Part shown: positions 38,838-47,152 of the stretch, piece by piece
Numbering within the stretch: the stretch's first letter is position 1
Layout of the letters: the number at the start of each line of letters is the position of its first letter
DNA from: Amycolatopsis sp. FDAARGOS 1241
GTDB taxonomy: Bacteria > Actinomycetota > Actinomycetes > Mycobacteriales > Pseudonocardiaceae
Direction of reading: 5' to 3'
NCBI RefSeq assembly: GCF_016889705.1
Contig: NZ_CP069526.1
Location: forward strand, 3,596,001 to 3,660,000
DNA length: 64,000 nucleotides
Program-made: the position numbers and the translations under genes
Notes under the pieces: generated by a model
Told to the model about the DNA's origin: nothing
The model's input: only the letters and a program-made list of their open reading frames with translations
The model's database searches: none

Positions 38838-40094
38838 ATGACCGATGCGTTCGAAGGCGTCCGCATCCTCGACTTCACCCAGCTCGAGCAAGGCCCGTCG
38901 GCCACCCAGGTCCTGGCCGACTTCGGAGCCGAGGTGATCAAGGTCGAGCGGATCGACGCCGGGGAGATCGGCCGCTTCCAGCCGCCGTTCCTGGCGAACG
39001 GGTTCAGCCCGCACTGGTCCGCGACCAACCGCAACAAGAAGAGCATCAGCGTCGACGTGAAGTCGCCGGAAGGCAAGGACCTCATCTACGCGCTGGCCAA
39101 GGACGCCGACATCGTCGCCAGCAACTTCCGCCCCGGTGTGATGGACCGGCTCGGCTTCGGCTGGGCCGAACTGTCCGAGCTCAATCCGCGGATCATCGTC
39201 GCGTACGCGTCGGGCTATGGGCTGTCCGGACCGTACGTGCACCGGCGGGGCCAGGATCTGGCCGCCCAGTCGATCAGCGGGCTGATGGCGCTGACCGGCA
39301 GCCAGGAGACGGGCCCGGTGCCCGTCGGCACGTTCATGGTCGACTACCTCGCGTCCATGCAGTTCGCGCAGGGCATGATGATCGCGCTCGCCGCGCGGGA
39401 GAAGACCGGCCGCGGCCAGGTCGTCGACTCGAACCTGCTCAACGCCGCGATCACCAGCCACCTGCAGGAAGGCACGACCTACCTCAACACGGGGCAGCGC
39501 TTCGACCGGCCGTCCGCCGGCATCGCCCACGCCCACAACACCGCGCTCTACGGCTACTACGAAGCCGCCGACGGCCTGTGGTTCACGCTCATCGGCGAGT
39601 TCTACGTCGACGAGCAGTGGCGGCGCTCGGCCCGTGCCTGCGGGCTCGAGCCGGCGGACGTCGACGACCCGCGGTTCCAGACGATCGAGGGCCTGCGCGA
39701 GCACACCGAGGAGACACACCGCCTGCTCGCCGATGCCATCCGGAAGTTCCCGCGCGCCGAGATCATGGCCCGCTTCGAAGCCGAAGACGTGCTCGTGGCG
39801 CCCGTGCACGAGTACGACGCGGTGTTCGACGATCCGCAGGTGCGCCACAACGGCCTCGTCCTCGAGTCCGAAGTGGACGGTGTCGGCCCGGTCAAGTGGG
39901 TCGGCATGCCCGTGGCGCTCTCGGACACCCCGGCCCGCCTGCGGCACGTCCCGCCGAAGATCGGCCAGCACAACGACGACGTCCTCACCGCCGCCGGCCT
40001 CACCCCCGACCGGATCGCGCAGCTGAAGGCCGCCGGTGTCGTCGGCTCCGAAGCCGACCGCGAACGCGCCGGCGGCGACCCCGCCTGGTCCTGA
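38838..40094 (+). CDS. CaiB/BaiF-type (family III) CoA-transferase
   Basis: The 418-residue enzyme shows the family III features: an N-terminal GVRILDFTQLEQGPSATQVLADFG, then the NRNKKSISVDVKSPEGKDL stretch. The catalytic Asp is expected in GTFMVDYLASM near residue 174. These enzymes exchange CoA between organic acids in ordered complexes, for example on carnitine, mesaconate, succinate or formate. Having family I and family III transferases side by side suggests two different acids are activated, or that one acts on a downstream product. The ATG at 38838 is 5 bp after the previous stop. Confidence 0.9.
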   Translation: MTDAFEGVRILDFTQLEQGPSATQVLADFGAEVIKVERIDAGEIGRFQPPFLANGFSPHWSATNRNKKSISVDVKSPEGKDLIYALAKDADIVASNFRPGVMDRLGFGWAELSELNPRIIVAYASGYGLSGPYVHRRGQDLAAQSISGLMALTGSQETGPVPVGTFMVDYLASMQFAQGMMIALAAREKTGRGQVVDSNLLNAAITSHLQEGTTYLNTGQRFDRPSAGIAHAHNTALYGYYEAADGLWFTLIGEFYVDEQWRRSARACGLEPADVDDPRFQTIEGLREHTEETHRLLADAIRKFPRAEIMARFEAEDVLVAPVHEYDAVFDDPQVRHNGLVLESEVDGVGPVKWVGMPVALSDTPARLRHVPPKIGQHNDDVLTAAGLTPDRIAQLKAAGVVGSEADRERAGGDPAWS

Positions 40095-40117
40095 CCCCAG
40101 CAAGGAGATCCCCCGCA

Positions 40118-41293
40118 GTGACGACCCTGAACTCGACCACGCTCGTCCTCCCCACGGCCGACGGCGGCACCACCCGGCACGTGATGCACGAGGCCGTCGA
40201 CTACCCGCGCCACCCCGCGCCGTTCACCTCGCGCACCGTGCTCGCCGCCGCCCACGTGGTCGCCGACGCGCGAGCCGACTACCAGCCGGGCCAGGAACCG
40301 CCGGTGGACTGGGAAGCGACCGTCGCGTTCCGGCAGCACCTGTTCTCCTACGGCGTCGGCATCGCCGAGGCCATGGACACCTCCGAACGCGGGCCCGGCG
40401 GCCTGAGCTGGCGTCAGGCCCAGGAGCTCATCCGGCTCGGTGTTGCCGCCGCGCGCGAAGCCGGCGCCGCCGTGGTCGCCGGCGCGGGCACCGACCAGCT
40501 CACAGCCCCCGCCCCGGCGCTGAACCAGATCGTCGAGGCCTACCTCGAACAGCTGGAGTTCGTGCAGGCGCAGGGCAGCGCGGCCGTGCTGCGCGCTAGC
40601 CACGCGCTCGGGTCCGTCGCGAAGACCGCGGACGACTACCTGTCGGTGTACCGCGACGTACTCGCCAAGACCGACAAGCCCGCCATCGTGCACTGGCTCG
40701 GCACCGGGTTCGACCCGAGCCTGGCCGGCTACTGGGGCCACACCGACGTGCTCGCGGCGATGGACGTGGTGGTGCAGCTGGCGCGCGACAACGCCGAGAA
40801 GCTCGAAGGCATCAAGTTCAGCTTGCTCGACCACGAGCTGGAGCAGGAGTTCCGCCGCCGCCTGCCCGCCGGCGTGAAGGTCTTCACCGGCGACGACTAC
40901 GGCTACACCGACCTCCTGCTGGGCGACGGCGATCACCACAGCCACGGCCTGCTCGGCGTGCTCGACCCGATCGCGCCCATCGCGTCAGCCGGGTTCGCCG
41001 CGCTCGACGCCGGCGACGAAGCCGGGTTCACGGAGACGATGAACCGCTCGATCCCGCTGGCGGTCAAGATGTTCGAGGCCCCGGCCGACCGCTACAAGGT
41101 CGGTACGGTGTTCGTCGCCTGGCTTTCGGGTCACCAGGACCACTACCGCATGGTCAGTGGCCGGGAAGGCATGCGGTCGCTGCAGCACCTGACCGACCTG
41201 TTCGTGCTGACCGACGAGCTCGGCCTGTTCCCCGACCCCGAGCTGGCCGCCCACCGCATGCGGCTGCTGCTGGCCACCGAGGGGATCGAGTGA
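40118..41293 (+). CDS. DUF993 family protein (DapA-like TIM barrel)
   Basis: The 391-residue protein belongs to DUF993, remotely related to dihydrodipicolinate synthase-type aldolases. A candidate Schiff-base lysine is in EGIKFSLLDHE near residue 231, and FTGDDYGYTDLLLGDGDHHSHG near 250 is a conserved family block. A Class I aldolase or dehydratase activity on a keto-acid is plausible but I know of no firm assignment. The GTG at 40118 follows AAGGAG. It overlaps the kinase gene by 4 bp, which ties it to the same pathway. It is the least understood enzyme of the operon. Confidence 0.85.
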   Translation: MTTLNSTTLVLPTADGGTTRHVMHEAVDYPRHPAPFTSRTVLAAAHVVADARADYQPGQEPPVDWEATVAFRQHLFSYGVGIAEAMDTSERGPGGLSWRQAQELIRLGVAAAREAGAAVVAGAGTDQLTAPAPALNQIVEAYLEQLEFVQAQGSAAVLRASHALGSVAKTADDYLSVYRDVLAKTDKPAIVHWLGTGFDPSLAGYWGHTDVLAAMDVVVQLARDNAEKLEGIKFSLLDHELEQEFRRRLPAGVKVFTGDDYGYTDLLLGDGDHHSHGLLGVLDPIAPIASAGFAALDAGDEAGFTETMNRSIPLAVKMFEAPADRYKVGTVFVAWLSGHQDHYRMVSGREGMRSLQHLTDLFVLTDELGLFPDPELAAHRMRLLLATEGIE

Positions 41294-42690
41294 GCCCGCG
41301 GGAGCTGCCGCCGGTTCGCGGCGTCCCGGCCGAGGCGGTCCGCGCCGCACTGGCGGGCGCCCGGCAGGTGGCGGTGCTCGACGACGACCCGACCGGCACA
41401 CAGACCGTGCGCGACCTGCCGGTGCTGACGCGGTGGACCGTCGAGGACATCCGCTGGGCGCTGCGGCAGGGCCGGGCGGGGTTCTTCGTGCTGACCAACA
41501 CCCGCAGCCTCGCCCCGGCCGACGCCGCCGCGCGCGATCGCGAGGTCGCCGAAGCGTGCCTGGCCGCGGCCGAGCAGGAGGGCGTGCCGCTCGCGTTCGC
41601 CAGCCGCAGTGATTCGACGCTGCGGGGGCATTTCCCGCTGGAGACCGATGTGCTGGGCGAGGTCGTGGCCCGGCACGGGCGGGCCGTGGACGGGGTCCTG
41701 CTGGCTCCGGCCTATGTGGACGCCGGTCGGGTGACGATCGATGGCACGCACTGGTTGCGCACCGGCGAGGGTCTGGTTCCCGTGGCCGAGAGCGAGTTTG
41801 CCCGCGATGCGACCTTCGGCTACCGCTCGTCGCGGCTGGCCGAGTGGGTCGAGGAGAAAAGCGGCGGGCGCATCCCCCGCGGTGCGGTCGCCGAGGTGAC
41901 GCTCGAGGTGATCCGCACCGGCGCCACCGGCGCATTGCGCGAGCGCCTGGACCGCGCCCACGACGGTCAGGTGGTCACCCTCGACGCCGACGTGGACGAC
42001 GACCTGCGGGCGAGTGTGCTGGCGATCCTCGCGGCCGAGGCGGACGGGAGGAGCTTCCTCTACCGCGTCGGCCCGTCGTTCGTGCGGGCCCGGGTGGGGC
42101 AGGACGCGCACCCGCCGATCGACGACGCCACGCTGGCGCAGCTGGTCCGGCGCGGCACCCACGGGCTCGTCGTCGCCGGGTCGCACGTCGGGCTGACCAG
42201 CCGCCAGCTGGCGCACCTCGCCGGGCAGCGGAAGTTCGTCACCGTCGAGCTCGACGTGCCGGCGCTCCTCGACGGCACCCGGGCCGAGCAGCACCTGCGC
42301 GACGCCGTGACCACGGCGACGGAGGCACTCACGGATTCCCTCGTCGTGGTGCAGACCTCGCGGACGCTGGTGACCGGCGCCGACGAGGCCCACAGTCTCG
42401 ACATCGCCCGGCGGGTCAGCGCCGCGCTGACCCGGGTGGCGGGCGAGATCGTGGCCGCGCGGCGACCGTCCTATGTGGTCGCGAAAGGCGGCATCACGTC
42501 CTCGGACGTGGCCACGGAATCACTCGGCATCGACCGCGCGTGGATCCGGGGGTCGCTGTTGCCGGGGATCGTGTCGCTGTGGGAGCCCGCGTCGGGGCCG
42601 GCCCAGGGCCTGCCGTATGTGGTCTTCGCCGGCAACGTCGGCGACGAGACTTCCCTGGCCGACGTCATCGATCGACTGGAGAACGCATGA
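41290..42690 (+). CDS. four-carbon acid sugar kinase family protein (OtnK/DUF1537)
   Basis: The 466-residue kinase has the N-terminal substrate domain (LDDDPTGTQTVRDLPVL near residue 31, SRSDSTLRGHFPLETD near 105). The C-terminal nucleotide domain ends with VVAKGGITSSDVATESLG. This family phosphorylates 3-oxo-tetronates, D-erythronate/threonate or related C4 (sometimes longer) sugar acids at O4. The GTG at 41290 overlaps the DUF993 stop, and its stop overlaps the DenD-like start. It therefore provides the phosphate branch in a pathway that otherwise looks CoA-based. The preferred substrate cannot be told from sequence alone. Confidence 0.9.
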   Translation: MSPRELPPVRGVPAEAVRAALAGARQVAVLDDDPTGTQTVRDLPVLTRWTVEDIRWALRQGRAGFFVLTNTRSLAPADAAARDREVAEACLAAAEQEGVPLAFASRSDSTLRGHFPLETDVLGEVVARHGRAVDGVLLAPAYVDAGRVTIDGTHWLRTGEGLVPVAESEFARDATFGYRSSRLAEWVEEKSGGRIPRGAVAEVTLEVIRTGATGALRERLDRAHDGQVVTLDADVDDDLRASVLAILAAEADGRSFLYRVGPSFVRARVGQDAHPPIDDATLAQLVRRGTHGLVVAGSHVGLTSRQLAHLAGQRKFVTVELDVPALLDGTRAEQHLRDAVTTATEALTDSLVVVQTSRTLVTGADEAHSLDIARRVSAALTRVAGEIVAARRPSYVVAKGGITSSDVATESLGIDRAWIRGSLLPGIVSLWEPASGPAQGLPYVVFAGNVGDETSLADVIDRLENA

Positions 42691-43664
42691 GCACCCGCAT
42701 CGTCATCACCGGCGGCGCCGGTTTCCTCGGCGCCGTGCTCGCCCGCCGGCTGCTCGACGCGCCGGTCAGCCTCGGCGGCGCGCCCGTGGAGGAACTCGGT
42801 GAGCTGGTGCTGGTGGACTTGTTCGCCCCGCCGCCCGACCTCACCGAAGACCCGCGGGTGCGCGTGGTCACCGGTGACCTCATCACCGCGCTGGCCGGCC
42901 TCGGGCCGGTGGACGCGATCTTCCACCTGGCCGGGGTGGTCAGCGGTGCGGCGGAGGCCGATTTCGATCTCGGGATGCGCACCAACCTCGACGGCACCCG
43001 CGCGCTGCTGGAGTACGCCCGCGGGCTGGCCCGGCCGCCGGTGCTGGTGTTCTCCAGCTCCCTGGCGGTGTTCGGCAGCGACCCGGCGCTCGGTCCGGTC
43101 GGCGAGGTCGACGACGACACCCTGCCGCGGCCGCAGTCCAGCTACGGGATCCAGAAGTTCATCGGCGAGCAGCTGGTGGCCGACTACACCCGCAAGGGGT
43201 TCGTCCGCGGCCGCTCGGTGCGGCTGATGACCGTGTCGGTGCGGCCGGGCAAGCCCAACGCGGCCGCGTCGAGCTTCCTGTCCGGCATCATCCGCGAACC
43301 GCTGGCCGGGATCCGCGCCGCCTGCCCGGTCCCGCCCGACACGCCGATCGCGTTGTCCTCGCCCCGCAAAACGCTCGACGGGCTGCTGCGCGCGGCCGAG
43401 GTCGACGACACGGCGTGGGGCAGCCGCACCGCGATGAACCTGCCCGCCCTCACCACCACGCCGAAGGAGATGGCCGCCTCGCTCGACCGCGTCGCCGGCC
43501 CGGGCACCAGCGACCTCATCGACTGGACCGACGACGCGGGCGTCGGCGCCATCGTGCGCAGCTGGCCCGCCCGCTTCCACACCCCCCGCGCCAGTGCCCT
43601 CGGCCTCACCCCCGAACACACCTTCGACGACATCGTCCGCGCCTACCGCGCCGGCCTCGACTAA
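42687..43664 (+). CDS. denD: D-erythronate dehydrogenase-like NAD-dependent epimerase/dehydratase family protein (DenD-like)
   Basis: The 325-residue extended SDR has ITGGAGFLGAVLARRLL at the N-terminus (GxxGxxG), FHLAGVVSG in place of the NAG element, and the active-site Tyr-Lys in SSYGIQKFIGEQL near residue 150. The length and the VRLMTVSVRPGKPNAAASSFLSG block are typical of DenD, which oxidises D-erythronate to the 3-oxo acid that OtnK-type kinases use. The adjacent kinase fits this. The ATG at 42687 overlaps the kinase stop. The 60 bp after this gene hold only the spacer to the transporter. Confidence 0.85.
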   Translation: MSTRIVITGGAGFLGAVLARRLLDAPVSLGGAPVEELGELVLVDLFAPPPDLTEDPRVRVVTGDLITALAGLGPVDAIFHLAGVVSGAAEADFDLGMRTNLDGTRALLEYARGLARPPVLVFSSSLAVFGSDPALGPVGEVDDDTLPRPQSSYGIQKFIGEQLVADYTRKGFVRGRSVRLMTVSVRPGKPNAAASSFLSGIIREPLAGIRAACPVPPDTPIALSSPRKTLDGLLRAAEVDDTAWGSRTAMNLPALTTTPKEMAASLDRVAGPGTSDLIDWTDDAGVGAIVRSWPARFHTPRASALGLTPEHTFDDIVRAYRAGLD

Positions 43665-43724
43665 AGGAAGCTCTCAGATGACCTCGGTTGCACAGCCACT
43701 GTCCTGTTCGGACGGAGGCCCGAC

Positions 43725-45026
43725 ATGACCGTCGACGACGTGGAGTCCGACGTGTCGCGGCACACCGCGACGCAGGTGCGCCGGGTCGGCCTGGCCGGCG
43801 GCATCGGCACGCTCATCGAGTACTACGACTACGCCCTCTACGGCTACGTTTCGGCGATCATCGCGCCGTTGTTCTTCCCCGGCAAGGATCCCGTCGCGTC
43901 GCTGCTGGCGGTGCTGGCCGTGTTCGCACTCTCCTACGTGATCCGGCCCGTCGGCGGGATCGTCTTCGGCTGGATCGGCGACCGGTTCGGCCGACGGCGC
44001 GCGCTGCTCGTCACCGTCGTCGGCATCGGGCTCGCGAACACCGCCATCGGGATCCTGCCGACGTACGCCACGGTCGGGGTACTCGCCCCCGCGCTGCTGC
44101 TGGTCGTGCGGCTGGCGCAGGGCTTCTTCGCCGGTGGCGAGGTCGGGGGCGCCGCCACGGTCATCGCCGAAGCGGCCCCACCCGGCAAGAAGGCGCGCTA
44201 CGGCGCGTTCACCCCGATGGGGACCAACGCGGGTTTCGCGATCGCGTCGGCCGCCGTCGGCATCGTGTCCGGGGGGCTGGCCACCGAGCAGCTGAACTCG
44301 TGGGGCTGGCGCATCCCGTTCCTCATCGGCCTCCCGCTGACGGTCGTGTGCTACCTCGCGCGGCGCACGCTGCCCGACATCGACCGCACCGTCGCGACGG
44401 CCAAGCACGGCTTCCCGCTCGCGTCCGCCCTGCGCTCGTACCCGGGCGCGCTGATCAAGGCCACCGCACTCGGTGTCGGTGTGCAGGGCGCGGCCTACAT
44501 CGGCTCGACGTTCATCTCGATCTACCTCGTGACCGACCTGCACTACGCCAAGTCGCCGGTCTACTGGATCACCGCGGCGGTCACGCTCGTCGCGGTCGGG
44601 CTCATGCCGCTCACCGGGCGGCTCGCCGACCGCATCGGCCCGCTCAAGGTCGCGGTGATCGGACTGGGCGGCTACGCCGTGATCACCTACCCCGGCTTCC
44701 TGCTGATGGACGTGGGCAACCTGTGGCTCGCCGCGCTCGGCTACGTGCTGATCATGGTCAACATGGCGTTCCTCCAGGTCGCCTCCTACACCGTGACGCC
44801 CCAGCTGTTCCCCGACGAGGTCCGCTACACCGGCACCGCGCTGGCCACGAACATCTCGGTGGTCATCGCCGGCGGCACGGCGCCCTACATCGGGACCTGG
44901 CTGGTCAGCGCGACCGACGATCTGCGCTCGCCCTACTACTTCGTCCTCACCACCTCGGTCGTCGGGCTGATCGCGGTGGCGACGATGCGCACCCGCCGCC
45001 ACCTGGCGGCACCCGTCGCCGCCTGA
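43725..45026 (+). CDS. MHS-family (MFS) metabolite:proton symporter
   Basis: The 433-residue membrane protein has about 12 helices and the MHS signatures LIEYYDYALYGYVSA in helix 1 and GWIGDRFGRRRALLVTVVG in loop 2-3, with RLAQGFFAGGEVGGA in helix 4. This family imports organic acids such as shikimate, citrate, 2-oxoglutarate or betaine with protons. The ATG at 43725 has GGAGG 8-12 bp upstream. It is a second uptake route next to the ABC importer and is followed by a strong hairpin. It probably delivers the acid that the operon degrades. Confidence 0.9.
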   Translation: MTVDDVESDVSRHTATQVRRVGLAGGIGTLIEYYDYALYGYVSAIIAPLFFPGKDPVASLLAVLAVFALSYVIRPVGGIVFGWIGDRFGRRRALLVTVVGIGLANTAIGILPTYATVGVLAPALLLVVRLAQGFFAGGEVGGAATVIAEAAPPGKKARYGAFTPMGTNAGFAIASAAVGIVSGGLATEQLNSWGWRIPFLIGLPLTVVCYLARRTLPDIDRTVATAKHGFPLASALRSYPGALIKATALGVGVQGAAYIGSTFISIYLVTDLHYAKSPVYWITAAVTLVAVGLMPLTGRLADRIGPLKVAVIGLGGYAVITYPGFLLMDVGNLWLAALGYVLIMVNMAFLQVASYTVTPQLFPDEVRYTGTALATNISVVIAGGTAPYIGTWLVSATDDLRSPYYFVLTTSVVGLIAVATMRTRRHLAAPVAA

Positions 45027-45041
45027 GACAGCCACGAGACC

Positions 45042-45073
45042 CCGGGTGGCCGCGACGTTTCGCGGCCACCCGG
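45042..45073. terminator. strong hairpin after the MHS transporter gene
   Basis: CCGGGTGGCCGCGA (45042-45055) and TCGCGGCCACCCGG (45060-45073) form a perfect 14-bp stem closed by a CGTT loop. It is likely the operon terminator, or an attenuating hairpin ahead of the aldolase gene that starts 28 bp later. Confidence 0.8.
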
Positions 45074-45100
45074 TACCACCGGAAAGGACCTGCCCGCCCG

Positions 45101-45952
45101 ATGCGAGCGGCACTCGACGACCTGATCACCCTGGGGCTCGCCGGCCGCGCGGCTGTGCCCGCTTTCACCTGCTATGGCGCCGACACCGCACTGGCGGTGG
45201 TGAACGCCGCGGAAGGACTGGGCCTGCCGGTGATCCTGCTGGTCGCGCCGTCGTCCGCCGGCGCGGACACCGGGCCGCGGCTGATCCGGACACTGCGCGC
45301 CATCGCCGACGACTCGGCCGTCCCCGTGTGCGTGCAGCTCGACCACGCGAAGGACGCCGCGCTGCTCCGCACTGCGATCGCAGCCGGCGCCGACGCCGTG
45401 CTCGCCGACGGATCCCACCTGCCGGCGGACGAGAACGCCGCGTTCGTCCGGCAGGTGCGCGAGTTCGCGGCACCCCGAGGGGTGATCGTCGAAGCCGAAC
45501 TCGGCAGCATCCCCGGCGCCGAGGACCACGCCTCGGCCCAGACCGCCGACGACGCCGGCAAGACCGATCCCGGTCTGGTCCGGGACTTCCTCGCCGAGTC
45601 CGGTGCACAACTGCTCGCGTGCGGGGTCGGCAACGTGCACGGCCGCTACCGCGGTGCACCCGCGATCGACTGGCCCCTGCTGGCCCGCCTCCGCGAGGAA
45701 GCCGGTTCGGTTCCGCTCGTGCTGCACGGCGCATCCGGCTTGCCCGCCGCCGACCTGCGCGCGTGTGGCGCGGCCGGCGTCGGGAAGGTCAACGTCAACA
45801 CCGAACTGCGCACCGCGATGCTGGCGGCGGCCGAGGACCGGATCGGCCCGGCCCGCGCGGCGGGTGAAGACATGCTGACCTTTACGCGCACTGTCCTGGC
45901 CGCGGCCACCGGCGTAGCCCGCGACGTGCTGCGCACCCTGAGCGGCCGCTGA
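45101..45952 (+). CDS. class II fructose-bisphosphate aldolase-family protein
   Basis: The 283-residue zinc-dependent aldolase shows the family metal and substrate motifs: VQLDHAKD near residue 83, VEAELGSIPGAED near 130, GNVHGRYRG near 180 and LHGASGLPA near 210. It ends in a usual helix. It may cleave a phosphorylated keto-acid or ketose made by the kinase upstream into DHAP plus a small aldehyde. No OtnC-type decarboxylase is present, so this aldolase or DUF993 may replace it (inference). The ATG at 45101 follows GGAAAGGA. It is separated from the operon by a hairpin and may be read through at lower level. Confidence 0.88.
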   Translation: MRAALDDLITLGLAGRAAVPAFTCYGADTALAVVNAAEGLGLPVILLVAPSSAGADTGPRLIRTLRAIADDSAVPVCVQLDHAKDAALLRTAIAAGADAVLADGSHLPADENAAFVRQVREFAAPRGVIVEAELGSIPGAEDHASAQTADDAGKTDPGLVRDFLAESGAQLLACGVGNVHGRYRGAPAIDWPLLARLREEAGSVPLVLHGASGLPAADLRACGAAGVGKVNVNTELRTAMLAAAEDRIGPARAAGEDMLTFTRTVLAAATGVARDVLRTLSGR

Positions 45953-45967
45953 CCGGGCCCGCCCCGC

Positions 45968-46249
45968 TCAGCCGTCGATCTTGGAGGGATGCCGCGCCAG
46001 TGGCGTGACGTGGATGTCCATGAACGGGAACAGCGGCAGGTTGCTCAGGATGCCGTGCAGCTCGTCGTTGTCCTCGACGTCGAACACGGAGAAGTTGGCG
46101 TACTCACCGGTGATCCGCCAGATCTGCGGCCACTTCCCCTTGCGCTGCAGCTCCTGGCTGTAGGCCATCTCGCGGGCGACCAGGTCGTCGCGCGCCGCGG
46201 CCGGGAGGTCGGCGGGCAGGCGCACGTCCATGCGTACGTGGAAGAGCAT
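45968..46249 (-). CDS. catC: muconolactone delta-isomerase
   Basis: The 93-residue protein matches muconolactone isomerase in length and sequence: MLFHVRMDVRLPADLP at the start, AREMAYSQELQRKGKWPQIW in the middle, and SNLPLFPFMDIHVTPLARHPS at the end. It converts muconolactone into 3-oxoadipate enol-lactone, the third step of the catechol ortho-cleavage route. Its ATG lies 4 bp after the catA stop, so it is the last gene of the cat operon. It converges with the aldolase gene across a 15-bp gap. Confidence 0.95.
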   Translation of the reverse strand: MLFHVRMDVRLPADLPAAARDDLVAREMAYSQELQRKGKWPQIWRITGEYANFSVFDVEDNDELHGILSNLPLFPFMDIHVTPLARHPSKIDG

Positions 46250-46253
46250 CGCG

Positions 46254-47099
46254 TCACGCCCGGTCGAGGACGAAGCCGTACTCGATGGTCTCGCCGGCTC
46301 CGGCGGGTTTCGGGTCCAGCATCAGCTCCGGCTTCACGGCCGAGGCGATGTCGTCGGCGTTGTGGACGTCGCCCGGGAAGTACAGCTGGGCCGTCAGCAG
46401 TTCGTGGCCCGGGGCCGACACCTTGACGTGCAGGTGCGCCGGGCGCCAGGCGTGCCAGCCGGCGGCGGCGATCAGCTTGCCGCACGCCCCGTCGGTCGGG
46501 ATCTGGTACGGCGCGGGCCGGACGGTGTGGATCTCGAAGCGGCCGGAGTCGTCGGCGGTGAAGGTCGCGCGCAGGTTCCACTCCGGCAGGTCGGGAGCGA
46601 ACTGCGAGTACAGGCCGTCGGCGTCGGCGTGCCAGAGCTCGATCTTCGCACCCGCCAGCGGGGCGCCGTCGGTCGAGGTCACGGCACCGGTCCAGACCAG
46701 GGGAGTGCCGGGCTCGTCGGCCCGCATCGGCACGGTGCCGGTGGCACCCCGCTCGGGCGCACCGGGGACGTAGTACGGGCCCTCGATGGTGCCCTTGTTG
46801 CCCTTGCGGTGCTCGGTCGCGACCTCTTCGACGACGTGCTCGACCCACACGTCGAGGAACAGTGGCCACTCACCGTCCTCGCCGACGCTGATCAGCCACG
46901 CCTTGAGCGCGTTGTACTCGGCGTAGGTGACCTTCTGCTCGCGGATCGTGGCGTGCACCGCCTCCAGGACAGAGCGGGCCAGCAGGCTCACGCGTTCCTT
47001 CGGGGTGTCGGCGACGCCGGTGGTCTTGTCGGTCTTGAACCGCTCGGTGGCGCTGGCGCCCGAAGCGGCGGCGGTCGGTTCGTGGTGGGTGGTCGTCAC
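46254..47099 (-). CDS. catA: catechol 1,2-dioxygenase
   Basis: The 281-residue intradiol dioxygenase has the four non-heme Fe(III) ligands in family context: Tyr in EGPYYVPGAP, Tyr in PAPYQIPTDG, and the two His in WRPAHLHVKV. The N-terminal helical linker domain carries out dimerisation. It opens catechol between the hydroxyls to cis,cis-muconate. The GSFEIHT-type region (GRFEIHTVRP) and length match catechol rather than protocatechuate enzymes. The ATG at 47099 follows AAGGAGGAT. It is co-transcribed with catB upstream and catC downstream. Confidence 0.95.
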   Translation of the reverse strand: MTTTHHEPTAAASGASATERFKTDKTTGVADTPKERVSLLARSVLEAVHATIREQKVTYAEYNALKAWLISVGEDGEWPLFLDVWVEHVVEEVATEHRKGNKGTIEGPYYVPGAPERGATGTVPMRADEPGTPLVWTGAVTSTDGAPLAGAKIELWHADADGLYSQFAPDLPEWNLRATFTADDSGRFEIHTVRPAPYQIPTDGACGKLIAAAGWHAWRPAHLHVKVSAPGHELLTAQLYFPGDVHNADDIASAVKPELMLDPKPAGAGETIEYGFVLDRA

Positions 47100-47152
47100 G
47101 GGAATCCTCCTTGATCCTCTGTGCTGTCCGGCTGCTGATCCGCTGACGGTGC

